Shown: positions 53,001 through 61,076 of the stretch, in pieces
How positions within the stretch are numbered: the first letter of the stretch is position 1
Layout: every line of letters begins with the position of its first letter
Assembly (NCBI GenBank): GCA_039028975.1
Contig: JBCCHB010000058.1
Coordinates: 1-64,000, forward strand
Length of the DNA stretch: 64,000 bases
Direction of reading: 5' to 3'
Source of the DNA: JAHBNG01 sp039028975
Lineage (GTDB): Bacteria; Chloroflexota; Anaerolineae; Caldilineales; Caldilineaceae
Made by a program: the position numbers and the translations under genes
Notes under the pieces: model-generated
The model's database searches: none
Told to the model about the DNA's origin: nothing
Seen by the model: only the letters and a program-made list of their open reading frames with translations

Positions 53001-53287
53001 CGGCTTGGCTGTTGCAAAAAGGGTGGCAGCGACAAACCAGAGGTTGGCTGGTCCACCATCGCCTGACCACGGGCTACGGCTAAGAAGTGGGAGCGTTCGC
53101 CTTGGGGTACCAGTAGGGCATCCGCCAAGAGAGCAGCCATCTCTTGGGACGGGCGTCGGCTCTCTTGTTCGATCTTTTTGATGGTGACAACCGCGCAGCC
53201 GACTTGATTGGCCAAAGCGGCTTGCGTCAAATCCAAGGCTCTGCGCCGCAGCCGCATCCATTCTCCAATTGAATTAATCATCTCCAT
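50021..53287 (-). CDS. HTH-ATPase-TPR signal-transducing regulator
   Basis: A 1,088-residue regulator. Residues 1-75 are an XRE-type helix-turn-helix (GEWMRLRRRALDLTQAALANQVGCAVVTIKKIEQESRRPS). An AAA/STAND ATPase follows: Walker A at 131-139 (GEAGRGKTS), Walker B around 288-295 (LLLLLDDLQW), and RILILAAYRSNEVGDEHP as the sensor strand. The C-terminal half (about 560-1,060) is alpha-helical repeat of TPR type (ELAEVMSAIGQMHMIKSAFVEAAAWCRRAIALAEEL). It would bind DNA, sense a ligand or partner through TPRs, and switch with ATP. It is divergent from the methyltransferase gene at 53478, its probable target, and an HTH remnant of a paralogue lies at 54339. Confidence 0.88.
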   Translation of the reverse strand: MEMINSIGEWMRLRRRALDLTQAALANQVGCAVVTIKKIEQESRRPSQEMAALLADALLVPQGERSHFLAVARGQAMVDQPTSGLSLPPFLQQPSRATHFQFVAREPELVRLHQHLEEAMAGTTQVVFVCGEAGRGKTSLLTAFAHQAQESLPELIVADGICSAHAGHGDPFLPFRDIFDLLTGDLEARWQANSLPTEQARRLWTFLPQVAQALLDEGPALFNILVPPTPLISRFNGYAPTQFAWLERLQAASIQKTSMQGATGAQSQQQLFEQITRVLRTLAQARPLLLLLDDLQWIDESSLALLFHLSRRLMGNRILILAAYRSNEVGDEHPLTPVIAELSRRFGEIVLDLDGVAQEQEQAFVDALIDSEPNQLTPEFRAQIFQQTAGHPLFTVELLHHLQENGSLHRNADNQWIQQKPLHFNELPARIDVVISQRIGRLEAPLQELLQVAAIEGERFTAQVLAAALQQNERWVLRQLGQIAEQHGLVREQSHTRLDKQLVSRFHFRHALFQQYLYQRVGEGERHYLHGAVAESLETLVAQHTDKFAVTLAYHFGEAGAADKSSYYHVLAGDQAQQASALEEAVTHYRAALEVSKTSDAGAKAGDGFGDGIAKEVTILSKLSACLQLLGQQPEALEILHRCYTLFGLLGEDIQAGDMLRRIARLYWELGESETSWQTYQQALDLLESLPKSVELAEVMSAIGQMHMIKSAFVEAAAWCRRAIALAEELNAPHIVAHAKISLGPILVWQQQVEQGLGLLREGIAESHKLNLAYEVCRASINLNEILINFCRYEEAQENNRSFLAYAREIHAVQFVSAALTQQIDVDWLQGEWARALRDWATLRAWQQDYPPSPIIKIWTDTLLGAIYNDMEQPQASYALLQEEAERIREINEIQNTLPHFGQMIRAAAALGTARETRDETLALIHEVISALEQGSTLYAERYESLLFAHRWLLQQASGIDSGIDSTESQKLISSIQKHLAACNDVLRTPASQAIWDEAQGDAAFYRGDFLTARHHLQIAAEQWAAASRPYDQCRTLQILGQALVALEDHHAADPILVQAASIQSEFNSRTASIVQKRSLFVPLSVKR

Positions 53288-53477
53288 CTATTTAGACTCC
53301 ACATAAATCAATAATTTTTCTCTCTGGAAGAGGTGTTAATTTATCACGACTGTACGACTGTATCCCAACTTGTATCCCCTGGGGATACCAATGATGTGCC
53401 ACGCTCTGGTTTAATCCTTATTGTATGCACAACGCTGTATCGGTGGCAAATGATTCTCATAGACATAAGGAGATAGT

Positions 53478-54287
53478 ATGAACAACGGGACAACTGGACA
53501 GGTGGTGGCTAGCGCAGCCGAATTTTATGAGGAGTTTTTTGTGCCAGCTCTCTTTCAGGAATGGACAGATAGAGTAGCAGAGGCGGCCAATATTCGTGAT
53601 GGAGATGAAGTGTTGGACGTTGCCTGTGGCACTGGTGCCTTGACTCGTACAGTTGCGAAGCGGGTAGGTGCGTCAGGCTCGGTTATTGGATTGGACATCA
53701 ATGAAGACATGTTGGCTGTGGCCCAAACCAAATCCACAGTCAATGCCCCAGTTATCGAGTGGCAGCAGGGGGCTGCGGAACGGCTACCCTTTGATGATGA
53801 CAGCTTTGACGCCGTGGTCAGTCAATTTGGTCTGATGTTCTTCATCCACCCCCGTGACGCAATTCAGGAGATGACGCGAGTTCTAAGACCTGGCGGGCAT
53901 CTGGCCATCGCGGTTTGGGATGTACTGGAGAATTCACCCGGCTATGCCGCGGAGGTTGCGCTCATTCAGCACCTCTTTGGTGCCCAAGCCGCCGACGCAA
54001 TGCGTGCACCCTTTACCCTGGGAGATAAACAGAAGCTGGGTGAAATCTTTACAGAAGCGGGGCTACCCCATGTAACGATCGAAACGAGGGATGGGACGGC
54101 TCAATTTCCCTCGGTTGAGGCGTGGGTCAACACCGATGTCAAAGGGTGGACATTGTCGGAGATGATTAATGACGCTCAGCACCAACAGCTCTTGGACCGA
54201 GCCAAGAGCGAGTTGGCATCATTTGCCAATGCAGAAGGGGCCGTATCTTTTCGCTCGCCAGCCCATATCGTGAGCGTGACATTATAA
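53478..54287 (+). CDS. SAM-dependent class I methyltransferase
   Basis: A 269-residue methyltransferase of the UbiE/Methyltransf_11 type. Motif I is DEVLDVACGTGALTRTVAKRV, followed by VIGLDINEDMLAVAQ and AERLPFDDDSFDAVVSQFGLMFF, then MTRVLRPGGHLAIAVWDVL. Substrate unknown. It is divergent from the HTH-ATPase regulator across 190 bp and may be controlled by it. AAGGAGATAGT precedes ATG 53478. The C-terminus may be cut short relative to relatives. Confidence 0.88.
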   Translation: MNNGTTGQVVASAAEFYEEFFVPALFQEWTDRVAEAANIRDGDEVLDVACGTGALTRTVAKRVGASGSVIGLDINEDMLAVAQTKSTVNAPVIEWQQGAAERLPFDDDSFDAVVSQFGLMFFIHPRDAIQEMTRVLRPGGHLAIAVWDVLENSPGYAAEVALIQHLFGAQAADAMRAPFTLGDKQKLGEIFTEAGLPHVTIETRDGTAQFPSVEAWVNTDVKGWTLSEMINDAQHQQLLDRAKSELASFANAEGAVSFRSPAHIVSVTL

Positions 54288-54338
54288 ATACAGCCAAGGT
54301 CGATGGAGACCTGACCCAAATACGTGTCAACTTTACCC

Positions 54339-54467
54339 GGGGGAGAATTGAATGACATTGTTTCATTTGGCGCATAGGTACAGGCGCGGCGCAATCAGCT
54401 ACGCTACTCGTGTGCTGCTTTGGCGCAACAGGTTGGTTGTGCATCTTTGACGATCAAGAAGATTGAG
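54339..54467 (+). pseudogene. HTH remnant related to the 50-53 kb regulator
   Basis: One frame reads IVSFGA, then an in-frame TAG where a tryptophan would be expected, then VQARRNQLRYSCAALAQQVGCASLTIKKIEL. This matches the HTH of the large regulator (GEWMRLRRRALDLTQAALANQVGCAVVTIKKIE) residue for residue in the recognition part, and ends in unrelated sequence. It is a decayed N-terminal piece of a paralogue beside the methyltransferase. The rest of the spacer (to 54867) is gene-free; a minus-strand frame at 54480-54698 (CEIIDWDYEPVYGG...) looks somewhat protein-like but is unassigned. Confidence 0.75.
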
Positions 54468-54867
54468 CTGAGAAGCCCCGGACTGATAAGCCAACCGCTC
54501 ACGCCCCCCTTGTGGGTCGCCGCCTTGGTCTGGTGAACTGATAGCCTTGAGCATGAGGGACCAGAATACGGTTACGTCCTTGTCACGTCCCTTTCCCGTG
54601 AAGCGATAGATGTTAGAAAGACCTTCTCCTCTATGACCGGCTCCGCCATAGACTGGCTCATAATCCCAATCAATAATCTCGCAGCTCTCGCTATTCACAG
54701 CGGAGTCAGTATATCTCGATCAACGAGATGAAGTTCCTGTTTATTTGGGGCCTGATCTCATTGGTCAGTCATTGAGCCTATTGCTTTATCGACAATTTTG
54801 TGTCGATGTCACAGCCTTAAGGGCCAATAAATGAGGCCCAGAACGGGTTTGCGCAGCATCTATCCGC

Positions 54868-55557
54868 TCAATCCCTTCTTCGATTCCGTTGGCAACAGCT
54901 AAATTTGGCGTACTGTTCGCAGATGGGGTGTAGATCGCACTGAACAGGTAGTCCCATCTTACCGAGTAGGGTGACCAAATCATCTAGCGACAGTCCCATA
55001 ACCCCCGAAATACAGCCATCCAATCTCTCACCAGGTGCAAAGGTGGGATGCTGGATGGCATAGGCACCTGCCTTGTCTAACGGATCCCCGCTAGCAACGT
55101 AGCGCTCTATCTCCTCATCGCTATACCCCCGCATATACACATCGGTACGATTGATGCGGTTGAGTTGACGATCAATGTTCATCTCTTCATCACATGAGAG
55201 CACCGTTAAGCCGCTCCATACTTGGTGGGGTCGACTCCGAAGCCGGGCCAACATCAAGGCGGCGTCCTCTGAGTCTGTAGGTTTCCCTAAAATTTCACCA
55301 TCTAGCGCGACGACTGTATCCGCGGCAATAATCAGCAATGGATTCCTCTCTTGGGTATCAGCAGCTTTCTTCTGCTGTACTATTTTTTTTGCAACGGCTC
55401 TAGCCTTAGATGATGCCAGCCGCTCGACTAGCACTTCGGGGGACTCGGATGGCAATGGCGTTTCATCAATATCCGCAACAACGACCTGAAAGTTCAACCC
55501 CAAATCGCGCAGGAATTGCTGGCGTCGAGGGCTACCGGAAGCTAAAATAATATTCAC
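54868..55557 (-). CDS. maf: Maf-like nucleoside triphosphate pyrophosphatase
   Basis: A 229-residue cytosolic house-cleaning enzyme that hydrolyses dTTP, UTP or modified nucleotides. Signature residues: IILASGSPRRQQFLRDLGL, the DETP motif, LIIAADTVVALDGEILGKPTD, and GAYAIQHPTFAPGERLDG. The C-terminal 30 residues (ICEQYAKFSCCQRNRRRD) extend past the typical end. The ATG 55557 starts MNIILASGSPRR. A cruciform repeat (55648-55730) lies upstream. Confidence 0.92.
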   Translation of the reverse strand: MNIILASGSPRRQQFLRDLGLNFQVVVADIDETPLPSESPEVLVERLASSKARAVAKKIVQQKKAADTQERNPLLIIAADTVVALDGEILGKPTDSEDAALMLARLRSRPHQVWSGLTVLSCDEEMNIDRQLNRINRTDVYMRGYSDEEIERYVASGDPLDKAGAYAIQHPTFAPGERLDGCISGVMGLSLDDLVTLLGKMGLPVQCDLHPICEQYAKFSCCQRNRRRD

Positions 55558-55647
55558 ACGAATTCCTTATCTAGGATTGCCTTATCCAAGATGGACAACA
55601 ATTTGGCTTTGTGGCAAGATCACACATCCATGTCTGAGTATACATTT

Positions 55648-55730
55648 TTACTCAGCTCTGTTTGAAAATCGCAGATTGACCTCTTTGATAGGGCCAAAGA
55701 AAAGTATGGTCTTCAAATCGATCACTGTAT
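55648..55730 (+). repeat. Cruciform repeat, copy 3
   Basis: ttactcagctctgtttgaaaatc on the left and cttcaaatcgatcactgtatat on the right, diverged in the middle from the 12621 and 31639 copies. It lies in the Maf/Gfo divergent region. Confidence 0.6.
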
Positions 55731-55793
55731 ATACTCAATTATTGTAGAACAAAACCATTTAGAAATCGAAGTTAACAGGATGGAGGAATCGAA

Positions 55794-56840
55794 TTGGATA
55801 GTATGAATAATTCTCAGTCAGGATCGGCCACTACCAACGGGACGGTCGTTCAAGCGGCTATGATCGGTACAGGCGGTATGGCTCGCCACCATACCCGACG
55901 TATTCTGGAGCAGCAGGATACAACCGAAATTCGCGTGGTCTGTGAACCCTCTGGCCAAGCTTATGAAGCCTTTTGTGAGCTCTACGACGAAGTTGGATTG
56001 ACTCCCCCGCCTAATGTCCCTGACCTGAATCAGATGATTGCCCAACATGGTGAGGAGCTAGACGCAGCATTTATCATTACGCCCCACAAATATCACTTTG
56101 AACATGCCTCGGCCTGTTTGGAATCGGGCATTGATGTGCTCTTGGAAAAGCCAATGGTGATGAACGCGGATGAGGCGAAAGAGCTCATGTCCATTCGAGA
56201 TCGAACTGGGCGTCTACTGGTGGTCTCCTTCAATGGCAGCCTCTCGCCTCAGATTCGTACAGCAGTTTCCATGCTTCGCTCAGGTGAATTGGGCGAGCTC
56301 CTCAACGTACATGCTACAGTCTGGCAAAGCTGGAAGCAGGGAACCGCTGGCTCCTGGCGGCAATCTCCGGAAATCTCCGGCGGCGGTTTTCTCTTTGATA
56401 CTGGTGCTCACTTGCTCAACACGGTCTCGGACCTGGTGGGGGAAGACTTTGTGGAAGTGGCCGCTTGGTTGGATAACCGAGGCGCACCGGTCGATATCCT
56501 GGGTAGTGCTATGGCCCGTACCGAATCAGGAATTCTGGTTACCCTAAGTGGCTGTGGTGAAGCCGTTAAGTCTTGTCATTCAGATGTACGGGTTTTCTGT
56601 ACTGAGGCCATTGTGCGCACAGGCGTTTGGGGAGAAAGACTCGAACTCTGGCGCAATGGCGAAGAGGGGCTAACCCCAGTACCTGTGCCTGAATCCTTAG
56701 GCCAATGGCAACAGTTCCTCAACGTCCGAAGCGGACAACTTGAGAATCCTTGTCCGCCAGAAGTGGGTCTACGCATGGCCAAACTCTGGGACGCAATCCA
56801 GTCGTCTGCCAAGCAGGGCGGGCAATTGGTGAAGTGTTAG
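55794..56840 (+). CDS. Gfo/Idh/MocA family oxidoreductase
   Basis: A 348-residue NAD(P)-dependent sugar or cyclitol dehydrogenase. The Rossmann motif is AAMIGTGGMARHHTRRI; IDVLLEKPMVMNADEAKELM carries the EKP catalytic lysine region; GGFLFDTGAHLLN holds the later catalytic DxxxH. The start may be TTG 55794 (GGAGG seven bases upstream) or ATG 55803. With the ThuA-like and epimerase genes that follow, it looks like part of a carbohydrate catabolic set. The gap to the next gene is repeat-filled. Confidence 0.9.
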   Translation: MDSMNNSQSGSATTNGTVVQAAMIGTGGMARHHTRRILEQQDTTEIRVVCEPSGQAYEAFCELYDEVGLTPPPNVPDLNQMIAQHGEELDAAFIITPHKYHFEHASACLESGIDVLLEKPMVMNADEAKELMSIRDRTGRLLVVSFNGSLSPQIRTAVSMLRSGELGELLNVHATVWQSWKQGTAGSWRQSPEISGGGFLFDTGAHLLNTVSDLVGEDFVEVAAWLDNRGAPVDILGSAMARTESGILVTLSGCGEAVKSCHSDVRVFCTEAIVRTGVWGERLELWRNGEEGLTPVPVPESLGQWQQFLNVRSGQLENPCPPEVGLRMAKLWDAIQSSAKQGGQLVKC

Positions 56841-56842
56841 GG

Positions 56843-57172
56843 TTTGGTAAACAGTAAACAGTAATCGGTGGTCGGTGGTCGGTGGTCGGTAATCCGTAAT
56901 TAGTAATCCGTAATCGGTACAATCGGTACAATCCGTGATGGGGGGAGTGATTTGTGTTGCTCGGCGGTCGTATATGAGATTGGTGAAGGGTGGGCTTCCA
57001 TGCAACGAATTTCAAAATTGGTATATACACGACGAACGGTGGAAACGTGAGATTATCACACACCTCATGACACGACCGTTGTCATCTCGAGGGAACCGAG
57101 AGATCTTGGGGTTGCCAACGCCAGATTTCTCCTCGTTCCTCGTCGAAATGACATGGTCGGAGATAATCTCAC
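56843..57172. repeat. Microrepeat tract and MITE-like element
   Basis: 56843-56935 is a tract of cggtggt / taatccg units (ggtcggtggtcggtaatccg). 57047-57172 is bounded by gtgagattatc (57047-57057) and gataatctcac (57162-57172), a perfect 11-bp terminal inverted repeat, with gtcatctcgagggaaccgag inside. 57203-57233 then repeats gcattatg words just before the ThuA gene. Confidence 0.7.
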
Positions 57173-57248
57173 ATAACGACCCGACGAACCACGTACGCCG
57201 AATGATGAATTACGCATTATGCATTATGAATCAAGAAAGGAAAATCAG

Positions 57249-57995
57249 ATGGGAAATCCGATTCGAGTCACTGTTTGGGGCGAGTTTCGCCACGAAAAGA
57301 AGAATGAAAAGGTGCGCAGCGTCTACCCGGATGGGATGCACAATGCGATTGCCGAGGGGCTAAGGGAATATGGTTTTGACCATGTCCAGACGGCTACATT
57401 AGATGAGCCAGAACATGGGCTAACCGAAGAAGTATTGGCCAACACCGATGTGCTGACCTGGTGGGGACACACAGCCCACGGGGAAGTAGATGATGAGATC
57501 GTCAGCCGAGTCCAGGAGCGAGTCTTGGCGGGCATGGGATTGATTGTGCTCCATTCTGCCCACCACTCCAAAATTTTCAAGAGACTGATGGGGACAACGT
57601 GTAGCCTGCGCTGGCGAGAAGCTGACGAGAATGAGCGCATCTGGATCGTCGAACCGGGCCACGTGATTGCCTCCAATCTCGGTGCCTATATCGATATTCC
57701 GGCGGCCGAGATGTATGGTGAGCACTTTGATATTCCAGCTCCAGATGAGCTGGTCATGATGAGTTGGTTCAAGGGGGGCAATGTCTTCCGCAGTGGCTGC
57801 TGCTACTACCGAGGCCGGGGTAAAATCTTTTACTTCCGTCCTGGCCATGAGACCTATCCTATCTTCTTCCAGAAGGAAGTGCGTCAGGTTCTCCATAACG
57901 CGGTTCATTGGGCCGCCCCCACGCCAGGGATTCCTTTTCCCTATGCTGGCGGACGAGCAACCCATGAAAAGGAACCGCTGGAGAATCTGGGATAA
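57249..57995 (+). CDS. ThuA-like domain protein
   Basis: A 248-residue protein of the ThuA (trehalose utilisation) family, a class I glutamine-amidotransferase-like fold. Visible are RVTVWGEFRHEK, the conserved DVLTWWGHTAHGEV, GLIVLHSAHHSKIF, SCSLRWRE-type region, PAAEMYGEHFDIPAP and the ending FYFRPGHETYPIFF. ThuA-fold proteins often sit with sugar dehydrogenases, as here. ATG 57249 follows GAAAGGA. It overlaps the next start by one base (TAATG), so the two are coupled. Confidence 0.87.
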   Translation: MGNPIRVTVWGEFRHEKKNEKVRSVYPDGMHNAIAEGLREYGFDHVQTATLDEPEHGLTEEVLANTDVLTWWGHTAHGEVDDEIVSRVQERVLAGMGLIVLHSAHHSKIFKRLMGTTCSLRWREADENERIWIVEPGHVIASNLGAYIDIPAAEMYGEHFDIPAPDELVMMSWFKGGNVFRSGCCYYRGRGKIFYFRPGHETYPIFFQKEVRQVLHNAVHWAAPTPGIPFPYAGGRATHEKEPLENLG

Positions 57996-58966
57996 TGGAG
58001 AACAATGCGATTAAAAGTGTAGCTGTCACTGGCGGGCTAGGCAACCTAGGCTGGAAGCTGTTAAGCCATCTGGCTGCTACCGGGAAATTTGAGCGGTTGG
58101 TGGGGTTGGATATTGTGGCGGCAGGGCCAGAGAAAGCCCAAGCGCTAGAAGCGTTGGCACCAAATGGGTCACTGACGGCCGAATTTGTCGAGTGTGACTT
58201 AACCAGTTGGCATGATGAGCGTTGGCAGGATGCGCTCAAAACGGTCGATGCCGTGGTCCACTTTGCTGCACTCAACCCCTATCCCGATGCCACGTGGGGG
58301 CAGGCGGCCATCTCCTATGATATGACGCTTCACATTGCCCTTGCCGCAGTCGATAGTCCCTCTGCGAAGCGTATGGTTTTTGCAACCTCTAACCACGTCA
58401 TGGGGCGCTATAAAGATATGCCCTTGGCCGATACGATTGGGGCAGGCGAGTTGACCGAAAAGCTGGCTCCGGGTGTTGGCACCTTGGTACAGATTGGTGA
58501 CGAACTGAGCGATTCGACTGCCTATGCTACGTCCAAATTGATGGGTGAACGTCTCTGCCGCGGCTTGGCTTCCCAGTCCCTGACGAAGATAGAGAAAGGG
58601 CTGGGCTTGGAAGAAGCGACAACGTTCGCTTGTATACGAATTGGCTGGTGTCAACCTGGGGAAAATCGGCCAGAGACTTTGTCGGCCACTGGGGACCCGG
58701 ATATTGCCCAGCCTGAGCTGCCCGATGGGCCAGAAAAGGATGCCATCGAGCGAGCCGAGAATTGGTTCAAAGGCATGTGGCTCTCTAACCGAGACTTTGC
58801 CCAGATCTTCGAGAAGGCCACGACGGCCAATGGCTTGAAGTGGCCCGGTGGCTTTTTGTTGGTCAATGGTATGTCCAATAATCAAGGGATGAAATGGAGC
58901 CTTGAGGAAGCCCGCGCGAGGCTTGGATATACGCCTGAGGATGATGTTTGGGCTGATTCGAACTAG
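57995..58966 (+). CDS. NAD-dependent epimerase/dehydratase
   Basis: A 323-residue short-chain-type sugar epimerase or uronate-dehydrogenase-like protein. The nucleotide motif is VAVTGGLGNLGWKLL, followed by VDAVVHFAALNPYP; the catalytic Y-x-x-x-K is in DSTAYATSKLMGERLC. Its start overlaps the ThuA stop. Together with the Gfo/Idh oxidoreductase and ThuA genes it suggests oxidation and rearrangement of a sugar. The stop codon TAG 58964-58966 overlaps the first bases of a 140-bp repeat. Confidence 0.88.
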   Translation: MENNAIKSVAVTGGLGNLGWKLLSHLAATGKFERLVGLDIVAAGPEKAQALEALAPNGSLTAEFVECDLTSWHDERWQDALKTVDAVVHFAALNPYPDATWGQAAISYDMTLHIALAAVDSPSAKRMVFATSNHVMGRYKDMPLADTIGAGELTEKLAPGVGTLVQIGDELSDSTAYATSKLMGERLCRGLASQSLTKIEKGLGLEEATTFACIRIGWCQPGENRPETLSATGDPDIAQPELPDGPEKDAIERAENWFKGMWLSNRDFAQIFEKATTANGLKWPGGFLLVNGMSNNQGMKWSLEEARARLGYTPEDDVWADSN

Positions 58967-59103
58967 TGTACTGCATCCTAGGTTTTGCTACTTTAGCCGT
59001 AGCCCATCCATTTTGGGCGGGAAGGGGGCGAACTCGACCTGTTCCAAGTGAAACGTACGGGTTCTTGACGTCTACCGCCCTGCAAGGACGGTCTACCCAT
59101 AGC
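58964..59103 (+). repeat. 140-bp direct repeat, copy 1
   Basis: Nearly identical to 59225-59364 (tagtgta-tgcatccta, ttttgctactttagccg, gggcgggaagggggcgaact, ccgccctgcaaggacggtct). It begins at the stop codon of the epimerase gene. Between the copies are a t/g-rich 120 bp with no gene. Confidence 0.85.
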
Positions 59104-59224
59104 TAGCGAGGTTCCACCTCAGAGCGAATAAAAATGGGACGAGGATTTTCAGGATTTTCAGGATTTGATTGTTAGTTATTGAAAACTTGACTCAAATGCA
59201 ACGACTTTTTACATCCAAGCCTTC

Positions 59225-59364
59225 TAGTGTACGGCATCCTAAGTTTTGCTACTTTAGCCGCAGCCCGTCCATTTTGGGCGGGAAGGGGGCGAACTCGGCC
59301 TGTTCCAAGTGAAACTCACGGGTTCTTGACGTCCACCGCCCTGCAAGGACGGTCTACCCATAGC
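59225..59364 (+). repeat. 140-bp direct repeat, copy 2
   Basis: About 8 differences from copy 1; same orientation, 261 bp apart. It ends 32 bp before the convergent O-methyltransferase stop. Confidence 0.85.
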
Positions 59365-59395
59365 CTATCCTAATGTTTCATAACTTACAGTAGTA

Positions 59396-60076
59396 CTAGC
59401 GTTTTCGCAAGAGCGTCATCCCATCCCCTATGGGAACCAAGCTGAGATCAAAGCGTTCGTCTCTTTGGAGCGCACTGTTCAATGTTCGAATGGCTATTGT
59501 ATCTTCATCCTGACGTGCTGGATCGATGACGGCTCCATGCCACAGCACATTGTCTACAATAAGCAGCCCACCCTGGCGAACCAACTGATAACATAGGTCC
59601 ACATATGTGGCATAGTTGGATTTGTCTGCATCGATAAAGGCTATGTCAAAGCTGCCAGCTTGGTTTCCATCAATCAGTTTCCCCTCTAACAATTGCTGCA
59701 AGGTCTCGGTGGCTGGCCCAATCTGAAGGCGAATCTTGTGGGCCACACCCGCTTTTTCCCAATAGCGTCGGGCCACAGCCGTCGTATCAGGGTTGACGTC
59801 ACAGGCAAGGATCTCGCCATCTTCTGGCATGGCCAGGGCCACTGACAGGGAACTGTATCCCGTAAAGACGCCCACCTCAATAACCCTTTTGGCCCCAATC
59901 AGTTTGACCAACATCTGCATAAATTGCCCCTGTTCCGGTGCAATCTGCATACCGGGTGAGTTCGTATTGGCGTAGGTCTCTTCGCGCAACTCTTTTAAAA
60001 TAGCCGTTTCCCGCAGCGAGACTTGATGAAAATAATCTTGTAGCTCATCCGTTAACATGATCGTTGTCCCAGACAT
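59396..60076 (-). CDS. O-methyltransferase, catechol/caffeoyl-CoA type
   Basis: A 226-residue SAM-dependent O-methyltransferase (COG4122 type). Motif I is RVIEVGVFTGYSSLSVALAMP; further family residues are EILACDVNPDTTAVARRYW, DIAFIDADKSNYATYVD and GGLLIVDNVLWHGAV, with metal-binding aspartates typical of catechol methylation. AAGGAGAT precedes ATG 60076; an upstream open frame is repeat-derived. A microrepeat tract (60101-60160) lies between it and the PLP gene. Confidence 0.9.
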   Translation of the reverse strand: MSGTTIMLTDELQDYFHQVSLRETAILKELREETYANTNSPGMQIAPEQGQFMQMLVKLIGAKRVIEVGVFTGYSSLSVALAMPEDGEILACDVNPDTTAVARRYWEKAGVAHKIRLQIGPATETLQQLLEGKLIDGNQAGSFDIAFIDADKSNYATYVDLCYQLVRQGGLLIVDNVLWHGAVIDPARQDEDTIAIRTLNSALQRDERFDLSLVPIGDGMTLLRKR

Positions 60077-60100
60077 GGTATCTCCTTGTTGGTATAATAT

Positions 60101-60160
60101 GTCCATAGTCCTCAGTCTACAGTCCATAGTCTCCAGTCCCCAGTCCCCAATCCCCAGTCT
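60101..60160. repeat. Microrepeat tract of gtccatagtc / cagtcccc units
   Basis: Short imperfect units (gtccatagtc, agtctccagtcccc, cagtccccaat) fill the 85-bp gap between two co-oriented genes. Same style as the tracts at 34411, 56843 and 61560. Confidence 0.8.
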
Positions 60161-60161
60161 G

Positions 60162-61076
60162 CTACCCACCTTTCCCCGTATGCACGGCAATAATGGTCTG
60201 ACCCGATGAAAAATGTTCCTGCTGAATTAGTGCCATCAGCCCAAAGAGCATCTTCCCTGTGTAGACTGGATCCAAGGTGATTCCGTGCTCGGCGTGAAAC
60301 GATTGGATAAATTCGAGGAGAACAGGGGTCTTCTTTGCATAGCCCCCGAAGTGGTAATCAAAGCTGATGGACCACTGGGGATGGGTGGTGAGAGAGGAGC
60401 TTCCAAGTAAGGTATGGATCTGCTGGGGTAGAAAGTTTTCCCCTTTAAGAATGCCAAAGCCCAGGGCTTGTTGCCCCATTTGCAGGCCCGATATGAGACC
60501 AGCCAGCGTCCCACCCGTGCCACAGGGTGCGCAGATCAGATCAAAGGGGATCTGGATCTCGTCTATAATCTCTTGGCAGCCTTGCACGGCCAGGGTGTTG
60601 GTGCCCCCTTCAGGTAGCAGATAATAGGGGCCAAATTGGTCTGTTAATTCGGCCAGAAGGTCTTGGTTCTCTTTCTGACGATAGCGCCAGCGGGGCATGT
60701 AGTGAAGGGCCATGCCCACGCTTTGCGCTTCTGCCAGTACCGGATTGAGCGGCGCATACGCTTCGCCTCGGATGATGCCGATGGTGTCAAAACCACCCAG
60801 TCGACCGGCGTGGGCTGTGGCCAAAATGTGGTTGGAGTAGGCACCACCAAAGGTGAGAAGCGTGTGGTGTCCTTCTTCCTTGGCTACCATTAGATTGTAG
60901 CGGAGCTTGCGCCACTTGTTGCCAGAGACGTGGGAGTGAATCAGATCATCCCGCTTGAGGTAGAGGTGAATCTCTCTATTCTGGAGAAGAGGCGAATGGA
61001 TGGACTGCAAGGGCGAGGGCAGCGTGCCAGGAAGCAACGAGTTGACCATGGGGCAGTGCTTATCTCTTCCATTCAT
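60162..61076 (-). CDS. PLP-dependent ACC deaminase/D-cysteine desulfhydrase-like
   Basis: A 304-residue fold-type II PLP enzyme. The cofactor lysine is in SHVSGNKWRKLRYNL, followed by TFGGAYSNHILATA; GPYYLLPEGGTNTLAVQG and APCGTGGTLAGLISG form the phosphate cup. Members deaminate 1-aminocyclopropane-1-carboxylate or D-cysteine. It overlaps the DUF402 gene by 17 bp if ATG 61076 is used; ATG 61049 is the alternative. The substrate residues are not resolved by eye. Confidence 0.87.
   Translation of the reverse strand: MNGRDKHCPMVNSLLPGTLPSPLQSIHSPLLQNREIHLYLKRDDLIHSHVSGNKWRKLRYNLMVAKEEGHHTLLTFGGAYSNHILATAHAGRLGGFDTIGIIRGEAYAPLNPVLAEAQSVGMALHYMPRWRYRQKENQDLLAELTDQFGPYYLLPEGGTNTLAVQGCQEIIDEIQIPFDLICAPCGTGGTLAGLISGLQMGQQALGFGILKGENFLPQQIHTLLGSSSLTTHPQWSISFDYHFGGYAKKTPVLLEFIQSFHAEHGITLDPVYTGKMLFGLMALIQQEHFSSGQTIIAVHTGKGG

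Noticed and set aside
54480..54698. Minus-strand frame with CEIIDWDYEPVYGGAGHRGEG
   Set aside because: Composition looks protein-like, but I recognise no family and it lies in a decayed region; recorded only as a note with the HTH remnant.
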